Assembly (NCBI GenBank): GCA_029055565.1
Contig: JAIDCZ010000014.1
Span: 124,001-188,000, forward strand
Source: Clostridiales bacterium
Lineage (GTDB): Bacteria > Bacillota > Clostridia > Christensenellales > Pumilibacteraceae
DNA length: 64,000 nucleotides
Direction: 5' to 3'
This document shows positions 22,766 to 32,073 of the stretch, one piece after another; within the stretch, counting starts at the first letter, position 1; each line of letters starts with the position of its first letter. The position numbers were made by a program, and so were the translations under genes. A model generated the notes under the pieces. That model did no database searches, had not been told where the DNA came from, and saw nothing but the letters and a program-made list of their open reading frames with translations.

Positions 22766-24544
22766 ATGAAACTTACGAGCGACCAACTTCGTAAAAAATG
22801 GATGGACTTTTTTAAGGCGCGCAACCACACGCCTATTTCCTCGGCCTCGCTTATTCCGGAAAACGACCCGACGGTGTTGTTTACCACGGCGGGCATGCAC
22901 CCGCTGGTGCCCTACCTTTTGGGCCAGCCGCACCCCGCGGGCAAGCGGCTGTGCGATACGCAAAAGTGCGTGCGCACCGGCGATATAGACGAGGTTGGCG
23001 ACGCTTCGCACTGCACCTTTTTCGAGATGCTGGGCAACTGGAGCCTCGGCGATTACTTTAAAAAAGAAATGGTGCCGTGGAGCTACGAGTTTTTGACTAA
23101 GGAGCTTGGCATCAGTCCGGATAGACTGGCCGTTACCGTATTCGAGGGCGACAGCGATTGTCCGCGCGATACCGAAACCGCCGAGCTTTGGGAAAAGTGC
23201 GGCATAAAAAAGGAAAACATTTTCTTCCTCGGCAAAAAGCATAACTGGTGGGGCCCCGCCGGTCAAACCGGTCCGTGCGGCTCGGATACCGAAATGTTCT
23301 TTGATACCGGCAAACCCAAGTGCAGTGCCACTTGCTCGCCGGCGTGCGATTGCGGCAAGTACGTTGAGGTTTGGAACGACGTGTTTATGCAGTTCAACAA
23401 GAACGCCGACGGCACGTTCAGTCCGCTCAAGCAAAAGAACGTCGATACCGGTATGGGACTCGAGCGCGCGCTCATGAACGTTCAAGGACTTCCGTCCGTT
23501 TACGACACAGACGTATTCCAGCCCATAATCAAAAAGATAGAACAGCTGTCCGGCAAGTCGGTCAAGGACGAAAATTGCGTAAAGGCCATCCGCGTGGTGG
23601 CCGATCATATCCGCACCTCTACCTTTATTATAGGCGACGAGCGCGGCGTTACGCCGTCCAACGTCGACCAAGGCTATATTTTGCGCCGCTTACTGCGCCG
23701 CGCTATTAGGTTCGGAGCCGGCCTCGGTCTTAAAAACGGCGACTATTCGGCAATAGCGCAAGTGGTGGTGGATAAGTACAAGGACGTCTATCCCGAGCTT
23801 GAGGCCGCGCACGAAAAAATTATTACCGAAATCGACGAGGAGCAAGCGCGGTTCGAGCGCACCCTCGAAAACGGCATGAAAGAATTTGAAAAGCTGTGCA
23901 AGTATTTGCAGACCAACGTTATTGCCGGCAAGTCCGCTTTCCGTCTGTACGATACCTACGGCTTCCCGCTGGAAATGACAGTCGAGCTTGCGCGAGAGCG
24001 CGGGTTCGAGGTGGACGTGGAAGGCTTTAACGCCAAGTTTGCCGAGCACCGCGAAAAATCGCACGCCGGCGCCGAACAGCGCTTTAAGGGCGGCCTTGCC
24101 GATACAGGCGAGCTTACCGCGCGTCTCCACACCGCGACCCACCTTATGCACCGCGCACTGAAGGAAGTGCTTAACGACCCGACAGTAAATCAGCGCGGCT
24201 CCAACATTACGCCCGAGCGGCTTCGCTTTGACTTTTCGTTCGGCAGAGCAATGACTCACGAGGAGGTCAAGGCTGTAGAGGACAAGGTAAACGCCGCTAT
24301 CAAGGCGGACGTGCCGGTAACTTGCGAGGAAATGACGGTGGAGGAAGCCAAGGCCCAAGGCGCCGTCGGCTTGTTTACCAGCAAGTACGGCGAAAAGGTT
24401 AAGGTCTACACGATGGGTCAATACAGCAAGGAAATTTGCGGCGGCCCGCACGCCTCGCACACCGGCGAGCTTGGACACTTTAGAATTCTCAAAGAGCAGA
24501 GCAGTAGCGCGGGAGTGCGCAGAATAAAAGCTGTGCTGGAATAA
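22766..24544 (+). CDS. alaS: Alanyl-tRNA synthetase, short form without C-Ala domain
   Basis: Charges tRNA-Ala. The class II catalytic core has KKWMDFFKARNHTPISSASL, FTTAGMHPLVPYLLG, TFFEMLGNWSLGDYFK and the GMGLERALM motif 3. The editing domain follows with zinc ligands HTATHLMH (about 455) and CGGPHASH (about 558), so mis-charged Ser/Gly-tRNA clearance should be intact. The protein ends at 592 residues, right after the editing domain; the usual oligomerisation helix, DHHA1 and C-Ala domain (to about 870-880) are missing. The end is clean, followed by spacer repeats, so it looks like a natural short form. The start has AGGAGA upstream. Confidence 0.93.
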   Translation: MKLTSDQLRKKWMDFFKARNHTPISSASLIPENDPTVLFTTAGMHPLVPYLLGQPHPAGKRLCDTQKCVRTGDIDEVGDASHCTFFEMLGNWSLGDYFKKEMVPWSYEFLTKELGISPDRLAVTVFEGDSDCPRDTETAELWEKCGIKKENIFFLGKKHNWWGPAGQTGPCGSDTEMFFDTGKPKCSATCSPACDCGKYVEVWNDVFMQFNKNADGTFSPLKQKNVDTGMGLERALMNVQGLPSVYDTDVFQPIIKKIEQLSGKSVKDENCVKAIRVVADHIRTSTFIIGDERGVTPSNVDQGYILRRLLRRAIRFGAGLGLKNGDYSAIAQVVVDKYKDVYPELEAAHEKIITEIDEEQARFERTLENGMKEFEKLCKYLQTNVIAGKSAFRLYDTYGFPLEMTVELARERGFEVDVEGFNAKFAEHREKSHAGAEQRFKGGLADTGELTARLHTATHLMHRALKEVLNDPTVNQRGSNITPERLRFDFSFGRAMTHEEVKAVEDKVNAAIKADVPVTCEEMTVEEAKAQGAVGLFTSKYGEKVKVYTMGQYSKEICGGPHASHTGELGHFRILKEQSSSAGVRRIKAVLE

Positions 24545-24644
24545 TTCAGAATTCAGAATTAAGAATTTGCCCTCATCCGCCCACTTCGTGGGCACCTTCC
24601 CCCCGAGGGAAGGTAGAATAAGGAATTAAAAGAAGGTATTAGTT
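24545..24644. repeat. Spacer repeats between alaS and metG
   Basis: AATTCAGAATTCAGAATTAA is followed by GCCCACTTCGTGGGC and CCTTCCCCCCGAGGGAAGGT. The last palindrome recurs at about 35761-35780. Confidence 0.6.
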
Positions 24645-26603
24645 ATGGAAAGACCTAAGTTTCCCAAACGCGTCGTTATTACCGGCGGTATGCCTTACGG
24701 CAGTAAGGAGCTTCACTTTGGGCACATCGGCGGAGTGTTCGTTCACGCCGACGTTTTTGCGCGGTTTATGAAGGACCGGATAGGCGAGGACAACGTTATA
24801 TTCGTTTCGGGCACCGATTGCTACGGCTCGCCAATAGTGGAAAAATACCGCACGCTCAAGGCCGACGGCGAGCTTGACGGTTCCATAGTCGATTTCGTCA
24901 AGAAAAACCATGACAGTCAAAAGAGCACGCTTGACAACTATCTTATAGGCTTGTCGCTGTTCGGCGCGTCTGCGTTCGGCATCGGAGGCGAGGCGCACGA
25001 CGAGCTGTCGCGCGAGGTTTTTGACAAGCTTCTTAAAAGCGGCGCGTTGTCCGTTCTGTCCACCAAGCAGTTTTACGACGAGGAGCGCGACACCTTTCTT
25101 AACGGCAGACAGGTCGTTGGCAGATGCCCTATAAACGGCTGTAAGTCCGAACAAGCGTACGCCGACGAATGCTCGCTGGGACATCAGTACTTCCCCGAGG
25201 AGCTTATTGCGCCGGTAAGCACGCTGTCCGGAAAGGCGCCCGTGCTTAAGGAAGTTAAAAACTGGTATTTGGATATAGAAAAGTTTGCGCCTTACCTTAA
25301 GGAGCTCGTGTCTAAGTGGGAGGGCAATCCGCAAGTGCGCGCCTTCCTTACCAACGTGTGCAACGAGTCGCTGGTTAAGCCTACTTTGTACAGCAAGCTC
25401 GAAAACAAGGACGGCATAGACGCCGCACTTAAAGGTTCTGGACTTAAATATACTTGCGAGGTAGACGAGCAAAAGAACAACTGCAGGGTGGAATTTGAAA
25501 AGCTTGCCGACCGCGAGGCGGCGGGCGGCTTGCTTGCCAAAAACGGCATTCGCTTCCGTACCGGCAAAACGCTCGTGCCGTTCCGCATTTCGGGCAATAT
25601 CGACTGGGGCGTAAAAATTCCCGATCACGACGATATGAAAGGCCTTACGTACTGGGTGTGGCCCGAATCGCTGTGGGCGCCCATTTCCTTTACTCGCGCG
25701 TACCTAAAGAGTATCGGCAAGTCCGACGACGAGTGGCGAAACTGGTGGTGCAACGACGACGCGGGCGTGTACCAGTTTATCGGCGAGGACAACATATATT
25801 TCTACGCGCTTGCCGAGGGCGCTTTGTTCGAGGCGCTCAACCACGACGGCGATTGGAATATAAAAATGCCGACCATAGTGCCCAACAAGCACATCTTGTT
25901 CTTTAACGCAAAGGCGAGCAGCAGCGGCAAAATAAAGCCGCCTATGGCGCAAGAGCTGTTGTCGCACTATTCGCCCGAACAACTGCGCGCGCACTTTTTC
26001 GGGCTTAACCTCGGCAATGCGAGCGTGCCATTCCAGCCCAAGCCGTACAATCCGGTTCAAACAAATCAAGGCGATCCGGTGTACAAGGAATGGTCTATGT
26101 TTACCAACTTCCTCAACCGCGCGGTGCGCACGCTGTTCTACTCCTTCCAAAAGTATAACGACGGCAATCAAACGGTGCCGCAAGGCAAGGCGTCGGACGA
26201 GATTTTGCAAAAGTGCGAACAGCAAATAATTTCCTACGAAAACCGCATGTACAAGTTCGAGTTTGCCGACGTCATGATAGAGCTTGAGGAATTCTTTAAG
26301 TACATCAACAAAACTCTGTCCGAGCGTATGAGCGCGTTGCAAAAGGAATTCGACAAGGCCGCGTTCAATCAGACTATTATCGACGCGTTGCACCTTATCA
26401 AGACGGCCACGGTCTTGGCGCATCCCATTGCGCCCGAGTCCACCGAAAAGGTGCGCGAGTATTTGGGGCTGACTGCACAGCAGCTGTATTCGTGGGATAA
26501 TATATTCAAGACGGTGGGAGACCTCACGGGCGGCGGTCATGCGTTGAAGTTCCTCGAACCGAAAATAGACTTCTTTACTCGTCCCGAATGGCAATACAAG
26601 TAG
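24645..26603 (+). CDS. metG: Methionyl-tRNA synthetase, divergent
   Basis: Class I synthetase of 652 residues. The HIGH-like motif is LHFGHIGG (about 23-30), after TGGMPYGSKE. The next block is FVSGTDCYGSPI, where the common form is SGTDEHG. A zinc-knuckle-like region (GRCPINGCKSEQAYADECS) lies at about 160-180. The tRNA and editing-face strands have YWVWPESLWAPISF and FIGEDNIYFYA. The KMSKS-equivalent is KASSSGKIKPP (about 423). An anticodon-binding helical bundle finishes the protein; no C-terminal Trbp111 domain is present. Methionine specificity is the best reading, but the unusual motifs leave room for a specialised paralogue. It sits between alaS and leuS. Confidence 0.8.
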   Translation: MERPKFPKRVVITGGMPYGSKELHFGHIGGVFVHADVFARFMKDRIGEDNVIFVSGTDCYGSPIVEKYRTLKADGELDGSIVDFVKKNHDSQKSTLDNYLIGLSLFGASAFGIGGEAHDELSREVFDKLLKSGALSVLSTKQFYDEERDTFLNGRQVVGRCPINGCKSEQAYADECSLGHQYFPEELIAPVSTLSGKAPVLKEVKNWYLDIEKFAPYLKELVSKWEGNPQVRAFLTNVCNESLVKPTLYSKLENKDGIDAALKGSGLKYTCEVDEQKNNCRVEFEKLADREAAGGLLAKNGIRFRTGKTLVPFRISGNIDWGVKIPDHDDMKGLTYWVWPESLWAPISFTRAYLKSIGKSDDEWRNWWCNDDAGVYQFIGEDNIYFYALAEGALFEALNHDGDWNIKMPTIVPNKHILFFNAKASSSGKIKPPMAQELLSHYSPEQLRAHFFGLNLGNASVPFQPKPYNPVQTNQGDPVYKEWSMFTNFLNRAVRTLFYSFQKYNDGNQTVPQGKASDEILQKCEQQIISYENRMYKFEFADVMIELEEFFKYINKTLSERMSALQKEFDKAAFNQTIIDALHLIKTATVLAHPIAPESTEKVREYLGLTAQQLYSWDNIFKTVGDLTGGGHALKFLEPKIDFFTRPEWQYK

Positions 26604-26616
26604 ACCCGCCGATTGC

Positions 26617-26746
26617 GTTCGTGCGGCAATCTTGCTGGCGATTTTCACGTTTCGTTCGTTGGCGTTCCCTCGACGTAGCGCTGCTACGACTTCGGAACCG
26701 CCGCCTTCGTAGCGCAAAAATCGCCTATGCAATCTTGACGCGTCAC
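26617..26746. repeat. Dispersed ~130-bp repeat, family C, copy 1
   Basis: GTTCGTGCGGCAAT..TTGCTG..CGATTT, then TTGGCGTTCCCTCGACGTAG, CGCTGCTACGACTTCGGAAC, CGCCGCCTTC and AAAAATCGCCTA.GCAATCTTG.CGCGTCAC match 33673-33802 almost base for base. It holds the palindrome GTAGCGCTGCTAC. Confidence 0.8.
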
Positions 26747-26802
26747 TCCATCGGCGTGTCTTAACGAATTATGAATTCGGAATTAAAAATGGAAATATTA
26801 TT

Positions 26803-29226
26803 ATGAATCATAACGAGATTGAAAGAAAATGGCAAGGTATTTGGAACGATACCGGCATTAACACCTTTAACGACAAGGCTAAGGGCGACAAGCATTACGT
26901 TCTGGAAATGTTGCCGTATCCCTCGGGCGCGAAACTGCACATGGGGCATTGGTACAACTACGGCATTGCCGATTCGTATGCGCGGTTTATGCGTATGAAC
27001 GGCTACAACGTGTTCCAGCCCATGGGCTTCGACGCGTTCGGCTTGCCCGCCGAAAACTACGCCATTAAGACCGGCGTGCATCCCAAGGATTCCACCGACG
27101 TCAACATTGCGACAATGGAGCGCCAGCTAAAGGACATGGGCACGATGGTCGACTGGCAACACGAGTTTCGTACTTGTGCGCCCGACTATTACAAGTGGAC
27201 GCAGTGGTTGTTTCTTCAGCTTTACAAAAACGGATTGGCGTACCAAAAAAAGGCGCCGGTCAATTTTTGTCCGTCGTGCCAAACCGTTATAGCCAACGAG
27301 CAAGTCGTTGACGGCAAGTGCGAGCGGTGCAAAACCGAGGTCGTACGCAAGGAAATGACCCAGTGGTTCTTTAAGATTACCGACTACGCCGAAAAATTGC
27401 TTAGCGGTATCGACGCGCTCGATTGGCCCGAAAAGACCAAAACCATGCAACGCAACTGGATAGGTAAGTCGGTAGGCGGCGAGGTTACGTTCGACCTTGT
27501 TAAGCCTATCGGCGACGTAAAAAGCATTACCGTATTCACCACGCGCGCGGACACTTTGTTCGGCGTAACGTACGTCGTTTTGGCGCCCGAGCATCCGTAC
27601 GTGAGCGTTATCGTTACGGACGGACAACGTGCCGCCGTCGACGCTTACGTGGCACAGGCGGCAAAACAGAGCGAAATAGAGCGTACTTCCACGTCAAAGG
27701 ACAAGACCGGCGTGTTTACCGGCGCGTATTGCATTAACCCTATCAACGGTGAAAAGGTGCCGGTGCTCGTGGCCGACTATTGCCTTTCCACGTACGGCAC
27801 CGGTGCGGTTATGGGCGTTGCCGCGCACGATACGCGCGACTATGCGTTTGCGCTCAAAAACGATATGCCCATTAAGCGTGTCATCAGCGGCAAAAACGGC
27901 AACGACGATCTGCCGTTTACCGACTACGGCGTTATGACTAACAGCGGCGAGTTCGACGGCTTACCCAGTGATAAGGGCAAAATCGCAGTGCTCGAAAAAC
28001 TGGAAAAGCTCGGGCACGGCGGTAGAAAAACCAACTACCGCATGCGTGACTGGTCGGTTTCCCGCCAGCGCTACTGGGGCGCGCCCATACCTATGATTTA
28101 CTGCGAGCATTGCGGCGCGGTGCCGGTGCCCGAAAAGGATTTGCCGGTGACGCTTCCGTACGACGTAAACTTTACGCCCGACGGCAAGTCGCCGCTCGCG
28201 AGGTGCGAGGAGTTTACCAAAACCGTTTGTCCGGTTTGCGGCAAGCCCGCGCGGCGCGAGTCGGATACGCTGGATACCTTCGTGTGCTCGAGTTGGTACT
28301 ATCTGCGCTATCCCGACGCACACAACGATAAGGCGCCATTCGACAAAAAGACGGTGAACAAGATGTTGCCGGTTGATTGCTACGTCGGCGGCGCGGAGCA
28401 TGCGTGCACGCACTTGCTGTATTCTCGGTTTATAACCAAGGTGTTGCATGACTTGGGGTACTTGGACTTTGACGAACCGTTTAAGCGGCTGGTGCACCAA
28501 GGCGTTATTTTGGGCCCCGACGGCTACCGAATGAGCAAGACTCGCGGCAACGTTATTTCCGCCGACCCGCTTATAGAAAAATACGGCTCGGACGCGCTTA
28601 GGCTGTACCTTATGTTCGGGTTCGACTATACCGAGGGCGGGCCGTGGTCGGACGGCGGCATAACGTCGTGCGCCAAGTTTATGGATAGAATAGAAAGGCT
28701 TGCCGAGGAAGTGAAAAACGAAAAGGCGAGCGAGGCTGGCGGCGCGCTCGATTACGAGCTTAACTATTGCATTAAGGAAGTAAAAAAGGATATTCCGGAG
28801 TTCGGGTTCAATACCGCCGTCGCGCGACTGATGGAGCTTGTAAACGCTATGTACAAGTACCGCACGAGCGCCGAATATAATCCCGCGTACTTAAAGCATG
28901 TTTTGGAAGTTACGGTACGGCTTATGGCGCCGCTTGCGCCGCACTTTTGCGAGGAGCTTAACCAAATGCTCGGCGGCAAAAAATCTGTGTTCTTGGAAAG
29001 CTACCCGATTTGCGACGAGAGCAAGCTTGTTAAATCGTCCACCGAATACGCTGTACAAATCAATTCCAAAATCCGTTGCAAGGTAGTGCTGCCGCAAGGC
29101 TTGGATAGGGCGGCAATAGAAAAAGCCGCGCTCCAAACCGCGGAAGTAAAGGAAGTGCTTAACGGCGCAACGCCGGTAAAGGTGATAGTCATACCCGAAA
29201 GATTGATTAACTTAATAGTAAAGTAA
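26803..29226 (+). CDS. leuS: Leucyl-tRNA synthetase
   Basis: Charges tRNA-Leu. The class I signature is [15 protein letters not shown] (HMGH 46-49). The zinc-binding insertion has CPSCQ and CERCK. The CP1 editing domain has [14 protein letters not shown] and the [14 protein letters not shown] motif, including the Asp that positions mis-charged leucine analogues. A second Cys cluster (CEHCG, CPVCG) follows, then KMSKS-type YRMSKTRGN (about 571-579) and an anticodon-binding bundle. At 807 residues it has normal length. A terminator follows directly, and a family C repeat and spacer repeat precede it; no T-box leader is visible. Confidence 0.97.
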   Translation: MNHNEIERKWQGIWNDTGINTFNDKAKGDKHYVLEMLPYPSGAKLHMGHWYNYGIADSYARFMRMNGYNVFQPMGFDAFGLPAENYAIKTGVHPKDSTDVNIATMERQLKDMGTMVDWQHEFRTCAPDYYKWTQWLFLQLYKNGLAYQKKAPVNFCPSCQTVIANEQVVDGKCERCKTEVVRKEMTQWFFKITDYAEKLLSGIDALDWPEKTKTMQRNWIGKSVGGEVTFDLVKPIGDVKSITVFTTRADTLFGVTYVVLAPEHPYVSVIVTDGQRAAVDAYVAQAAKQSEIERTSTSKDKTGVFTGAYCINPINGEKVPVLVADYCLSTYGTGAVMGVAAHDTRDYAFALKNDMPIKRVISGKNGNDDLPFTDYGVMTNSGEFDGLPSDKGKIAVLEKLEKLGHGGRKTNYRMRDWSVSRQRYWGAPIPMIYCEHCGAVPVPEKDLPVTLPYDVNFTPDGKSPLARCEEFTKTVCPVCGKPARRESDTLDTFVCSSWYYLRYPDAHNDKAPFDKKTVNKMLPVDCYVGGAEHACTHLLYSRFITKVLHDLGYLDFDEPFKRLVHQGVILGPDGYRMSKTRGNVISADPLIEKYGSDALRLYLMFGFDYTEGGPWSDGGITSCAKFMDRIERLAEEVKNEKASEAGGALDYELNYCIKEVKKDIPEFGFNTAVARLMELVNAMYKYRTSAEYNPAYLKHVLEVTVRLMAPLAPHFCEELNQMLGGKKSVFLESYPICDESKLVKSSTEYAVQINSKIRCKVVLPQGLDRAAIEKAALQTAEVKEVLNGATPVKVIVIPERLINLIVK

Positions 29227-29229
29227 ACA

Positions 29230-29262
29230 AAAAAAATCGGTAGTGATACCGATTTTTTTTGT
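29230..29262. terminator. Bidirectional terminator
   Basis: AAATCGGTA / TACCGATTT hairpin with A-run before and T-run after, between convergent leuS and the minus-strand regulator. Confidence 0.88.
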
Positions 29263-30036
29263 TTATTGTTCGCCGTATTTGATGGACAGCATAGCTTCGG
29301 TGTCTATTGCCCATTCGTATTGCGGTAAGTATCTGGCTACAAATACTCCGCCGTTTTTTAGGATATTCCAATAATCGCATTCCGCGCGCTCGACGTCTAT
29401 TATTGCGCGTCCGCGTTCAAACCGTACGAGCCGTTCTATTCCGTTTTGTTGCAGTGTGAGCCGAAGCCTGCAAACCGCATCGCGGTAAAGATTTTTGCCG
29501 TGCTCGGCATCCTTGTTTTGCCACAAATAATCGACGGCTGTTTCCATTTGTACGTACGAGCCGTTTGCGTCCGTCAACAGTGCCAAAAGCTCCTTGGCCT
29601 TTGCAGAACTGAACCGCACGGCCTTGCCGTTTACAAACAAATCGAATCCGTTAAACGTTTTGATAAATACTTTGGGCGACGGCGTGACAGAGGATAATAC
29701 CTTGTTGAACGCGGCGGCGTCGTACGGCTTATATAAAATATCCACAAGATTATCGCCTAGGCGATTTTTTATTTCCTCCTCGTTTTGGCTGTAACCGGAA
29801 ATAATAATGATTTTAATATTATTGTCTATTGCAATCATTTGTTCGGCTAACGTTATGCCGTCTATTTTGGGCATTCTTACGTCAAGCACCGCCACGTCCA
29901 CCGTTTCGTTTGCTACGCAATCGAGCGCGGCTTGCGGGTCGTCTTTAAACATGCTGCATACAAAACCCGTATCCAAAATCATCGGCAAAAAATTATTAAG
30001 CGCCGCCACTTCGTCGTCAAGCACTATCAGTTTCAA
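29263..30036 (-). CDS. Response regulator with SARP-like output domain
   Basis: 257 residues. The receiver (1-118) has LDDE, phospho-acceptor Asp52 (VAVLDVRMP), ISGYS and KPYD. The output part (about 130-257) begins with IKTFNGFDLFVNGKAVRFSS and continues with AKAKELLALLTDANGSYVQM and NLYRDAVCRLRLTLQQNG. This is the winged-helix layout of SARP/BTAD-type regulators, as in many Clostridial receiver proteins. It overlaps the end of the sensor kinase gene as ATGA, so the pair is one operon transcribed leftward. Confidence 0.85.
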   Translation of the reverse strand: MKLIVLDDEVAALNNFLPMILDTGFVCSMFKDDPQAALDCVANETVDVAVLDVRMPKIDGITLAEQMIAIDNNIKIIIISGYSQNEEEIKNRLGDNLVDILYKPYDAAAFNKVLSSVTPSPKVFIKTFNGFDLFVNGKAVRFSSAKAKELLALLTDANGSYVQMETAVDYLWQNKDAEHGKNLYRDAVCRLRLTLQQNGIERLVRFERGRAIIDVERAECDYWNILKNGGVFVARYLPQYEWAIDTEAMLSIKYGEQ

Positions 30037-31907
30037 TTTTTATTCTCCTTTACGGGAATAGTAACGGTAACCCGCGTACCTTTGTTGGTTTGGCTTTCTA
30101 TATTTACTTCCGCGCCCGCAAGCCGTTTTAGCCGTTCGCAGCTATTGTCTATGCCGACGCCGTTATGCCGCCCCGCCATGTCAAAGCCTTTGCCGTTGTC
30201 CGCAATCGTAACGATCACCGCATTTTCCGCTTTTTCGCTCGAAAGCTTTATATAGCCGTCCTTTACGGATTGCGTGTCGGCATACTTGACGGCGTTTTCC
30301 ACAAACGGTTGAAGCGAAAGCTCGGGGAGTGAAAAGTCTCTTTCGTTCAAGTCCAGAAGCAAGGTGAGTGCGCCGTCCGCACGCAGGTTTTCGAGGTCGA
30401 AATAGTTGAGCACGTTTTGTACCTCCTTGTCGAACGATATCAGATTTTCGCCGTTGCCCGCGACTATGGTAGAACGTAAATGACCGGCAAAATTTTGTAG
30501 AGCGCTGTCGCCGTCGTCCAAATTTTTATGGTACTGCGCTTGGATTGCGTTGAGCGAATTAAATACGAAATGCGGTTTTATCTGCGCAGTCAATGCGCGG
30601 AGCTTGGCTTGTTCGACTTCGTGTTCAAGCTCGTTCATGCGGATGAGCTTTCTCGAAAAATTGTATAGCCGCAAAAATGACGCTACGCATTGCGCCAATA
30701 TTACCATTGTCAGCGCGAGCGCAAAAAAGTACTCCGTGCCGAACGCGCACGCGCCCGTACCGTCGATTACTTCCATGGATAACGTGCCGATCGTCAATAG
30801 GTATATCAACGCATAGACTATTTTGAATTTGGCGTTTATCTTTGGAGTTGCTATCAACGGATAAAGCGGATAAAGGGAGGAAAGCAAGTATATAAGCGCC
30901 GGTATAACTGTGTAACCCGTTCCGTAAAGGACGCCGTACGCAATTACGCACGCGATCAAAACCGCCGTAAGCGGTAACAAATTTTTCTTGTTAAGTGCAC
31001 CGCTCAGTTTCAGAATATGCACGGCAAAAACGGCAACGGTCAGTATGCCCGTGATAATTGCGGGTATCCACACTGCGCCGTAGCCGTATAGTCCTATGCC
31101 TATCGTTACGTCCTTGCTGAAAAAGAAATGCAGACATAACATTCCTATCAACATGGGTAGTGTTATATCTTTGTCGTAGCGTCTGAATGCAAGCGTCATA
31201 ACAAGGGTCATTAAAAACGCGCCGACGGCCAGCCCGAACACGGATACCGCCGCAAACCTTTCCAAAAAATACCAGTACGTAGGGGAGGTCATTGTGTAGT
31301 CTAGGCGCGGGGCGCAAGTAAGTCCGCCGTTTGACGTATAGCCCGTTTCTATTACTATCGTTATGTCGCCGCCGTCAGATATTATATAATCCGATTTTGT
31401 CGAGCGCCCCGAAGTCGATTCGGTCGCTTCCTTAGATACGACGCCCGAAATCGCGCACAGCTTGCCGTTTATGAACATTCTAAGCCCGACGACGGAATTG
31501 TCCGCAAAGCACGTTATCAATTGTCCCGCGGTAACGTTCTTGACTGTCAAGCGATAGGACGCATACCCGAAGCGCGTCAGCGTTTTGCCGTTAACCGTCT
31601 TTCCTGTCCACCGTCCGGGGATGGATATAAATCCGTCGTTGTCGCCGTTGTCGTTATCGGTAATTATCCAGCGGTTATAAAAAAACTCCCATTCTCCCGC
31701 AATGGAATGTGCGGTAAGTCGGTTTTTCCAATCGGTATCGGAATAGTCCGCAGCGCCGTGCTTTACTCGCGGAGTGTCGTATATTTCATTGTAAAAGGCG
31801 TTACATATAAAAAACGCGCTTATGATTATGCAGTAGACTGCAACCGCCGCTATAAACAATAATAAGCATTTATAAGATATTTTGGTTTTCGGTCTGTTTG
31901 CGGTCAT
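30033..31907 (-). CDS. LytS-like sensor kinase with 7TM-DISM-type input
   Basis: 624 residues from ATG 31907, which has AGGAAG 5 nt upstream; an upstream in-frame start would add 37 polar residues. One N-terminal helix leads to an external beta-rich domain (about 50-200; EWEFFYNRWIITD, FISIPGRWTGK, FGYASYRLTV) of the jelly-roll DISMED2 type. Seven membrane helices (about 215-400) and a linker coiled coil follow. The kinase core is of the HPK7/LytS kind, with IKPHFVFNSLNAIQAQ and His446, and the ATPase has LQPFVENAVKY and IADNGKGFDM. Such inputs are thought to sense carbohydrates or wall fragments. Its partner is the SARP-like regulator. Confidence 0.88.
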   Translation of the reverse strand: MTANRPKTKISYKCLLLFIAAVAVYCIIISAFFICNAFYNEIYDTPRVKHGAADYSDTDWKNRLTAHSIAGEWEFFYNRWIITDNDNGDNDGFISIPGRWTGKTVNGKTLTRFGYASYRLTVKNVTAGQLITCFADNSVVGLRMFINGKLCAISGVVSKEATESTSGRSTKSDYIISDGGDITIVIETGYTSNGGLTCAPRLDYTMTSPTYWYFLERFAAVSVFGLAVGAFLMTLVMTLAFRRYDKDITLPMLIGMLCLHFFFSKDVTIGIGLYGYGAVWIPAIITGILTVAVFAVHILKLSGALNKKNLLPLTAVLIACVIAYGVLYGTGYTVIPALIYLLSSLYPLYPLIATPKINAKFKIVYALIYLLTIGTLSMEVIDGTGACAFGTEYFFALALTMVILAQCVASFLRLYNFSRKLIRMNELEHEVEQAKLRALTAQIKPHFVFNSLNAIQAQYHKNLDDGDSALQNFAGHLRSTIVAGNGENLISFDKEVQNVLNYFDLENLRADGALTLLLDLNERDFSLPELSLQPFVENAVKYADTQSVKDGYIKLSSEKAENAVIVTIADNGKGFDMAGRHNGVGIDNSCERLKRLAGAEVNIESQTNKGTRVTVTIPVKENKN

Positions 31908-32073
31908 AAGGCTTCCTAAGTAAAATAACAGTAATATTTTATCACCTTCGACTTGTTTTATCAAGTAAATAAATTTACGGTTGTTCGATTTTGTTTTTGC
32001 AAAACCGCGTATTTTCACGCTTTTTCGACGGATGGTGTGCTAGAATACACATATTGATATTTGGAGGTTAAAA

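Noticed and set aside
26604..26802. T-box riboswitch upstream of leuS
   Set aside because: No T-box sequence or specifier stem is visible; the interval is filled by repeat family C.
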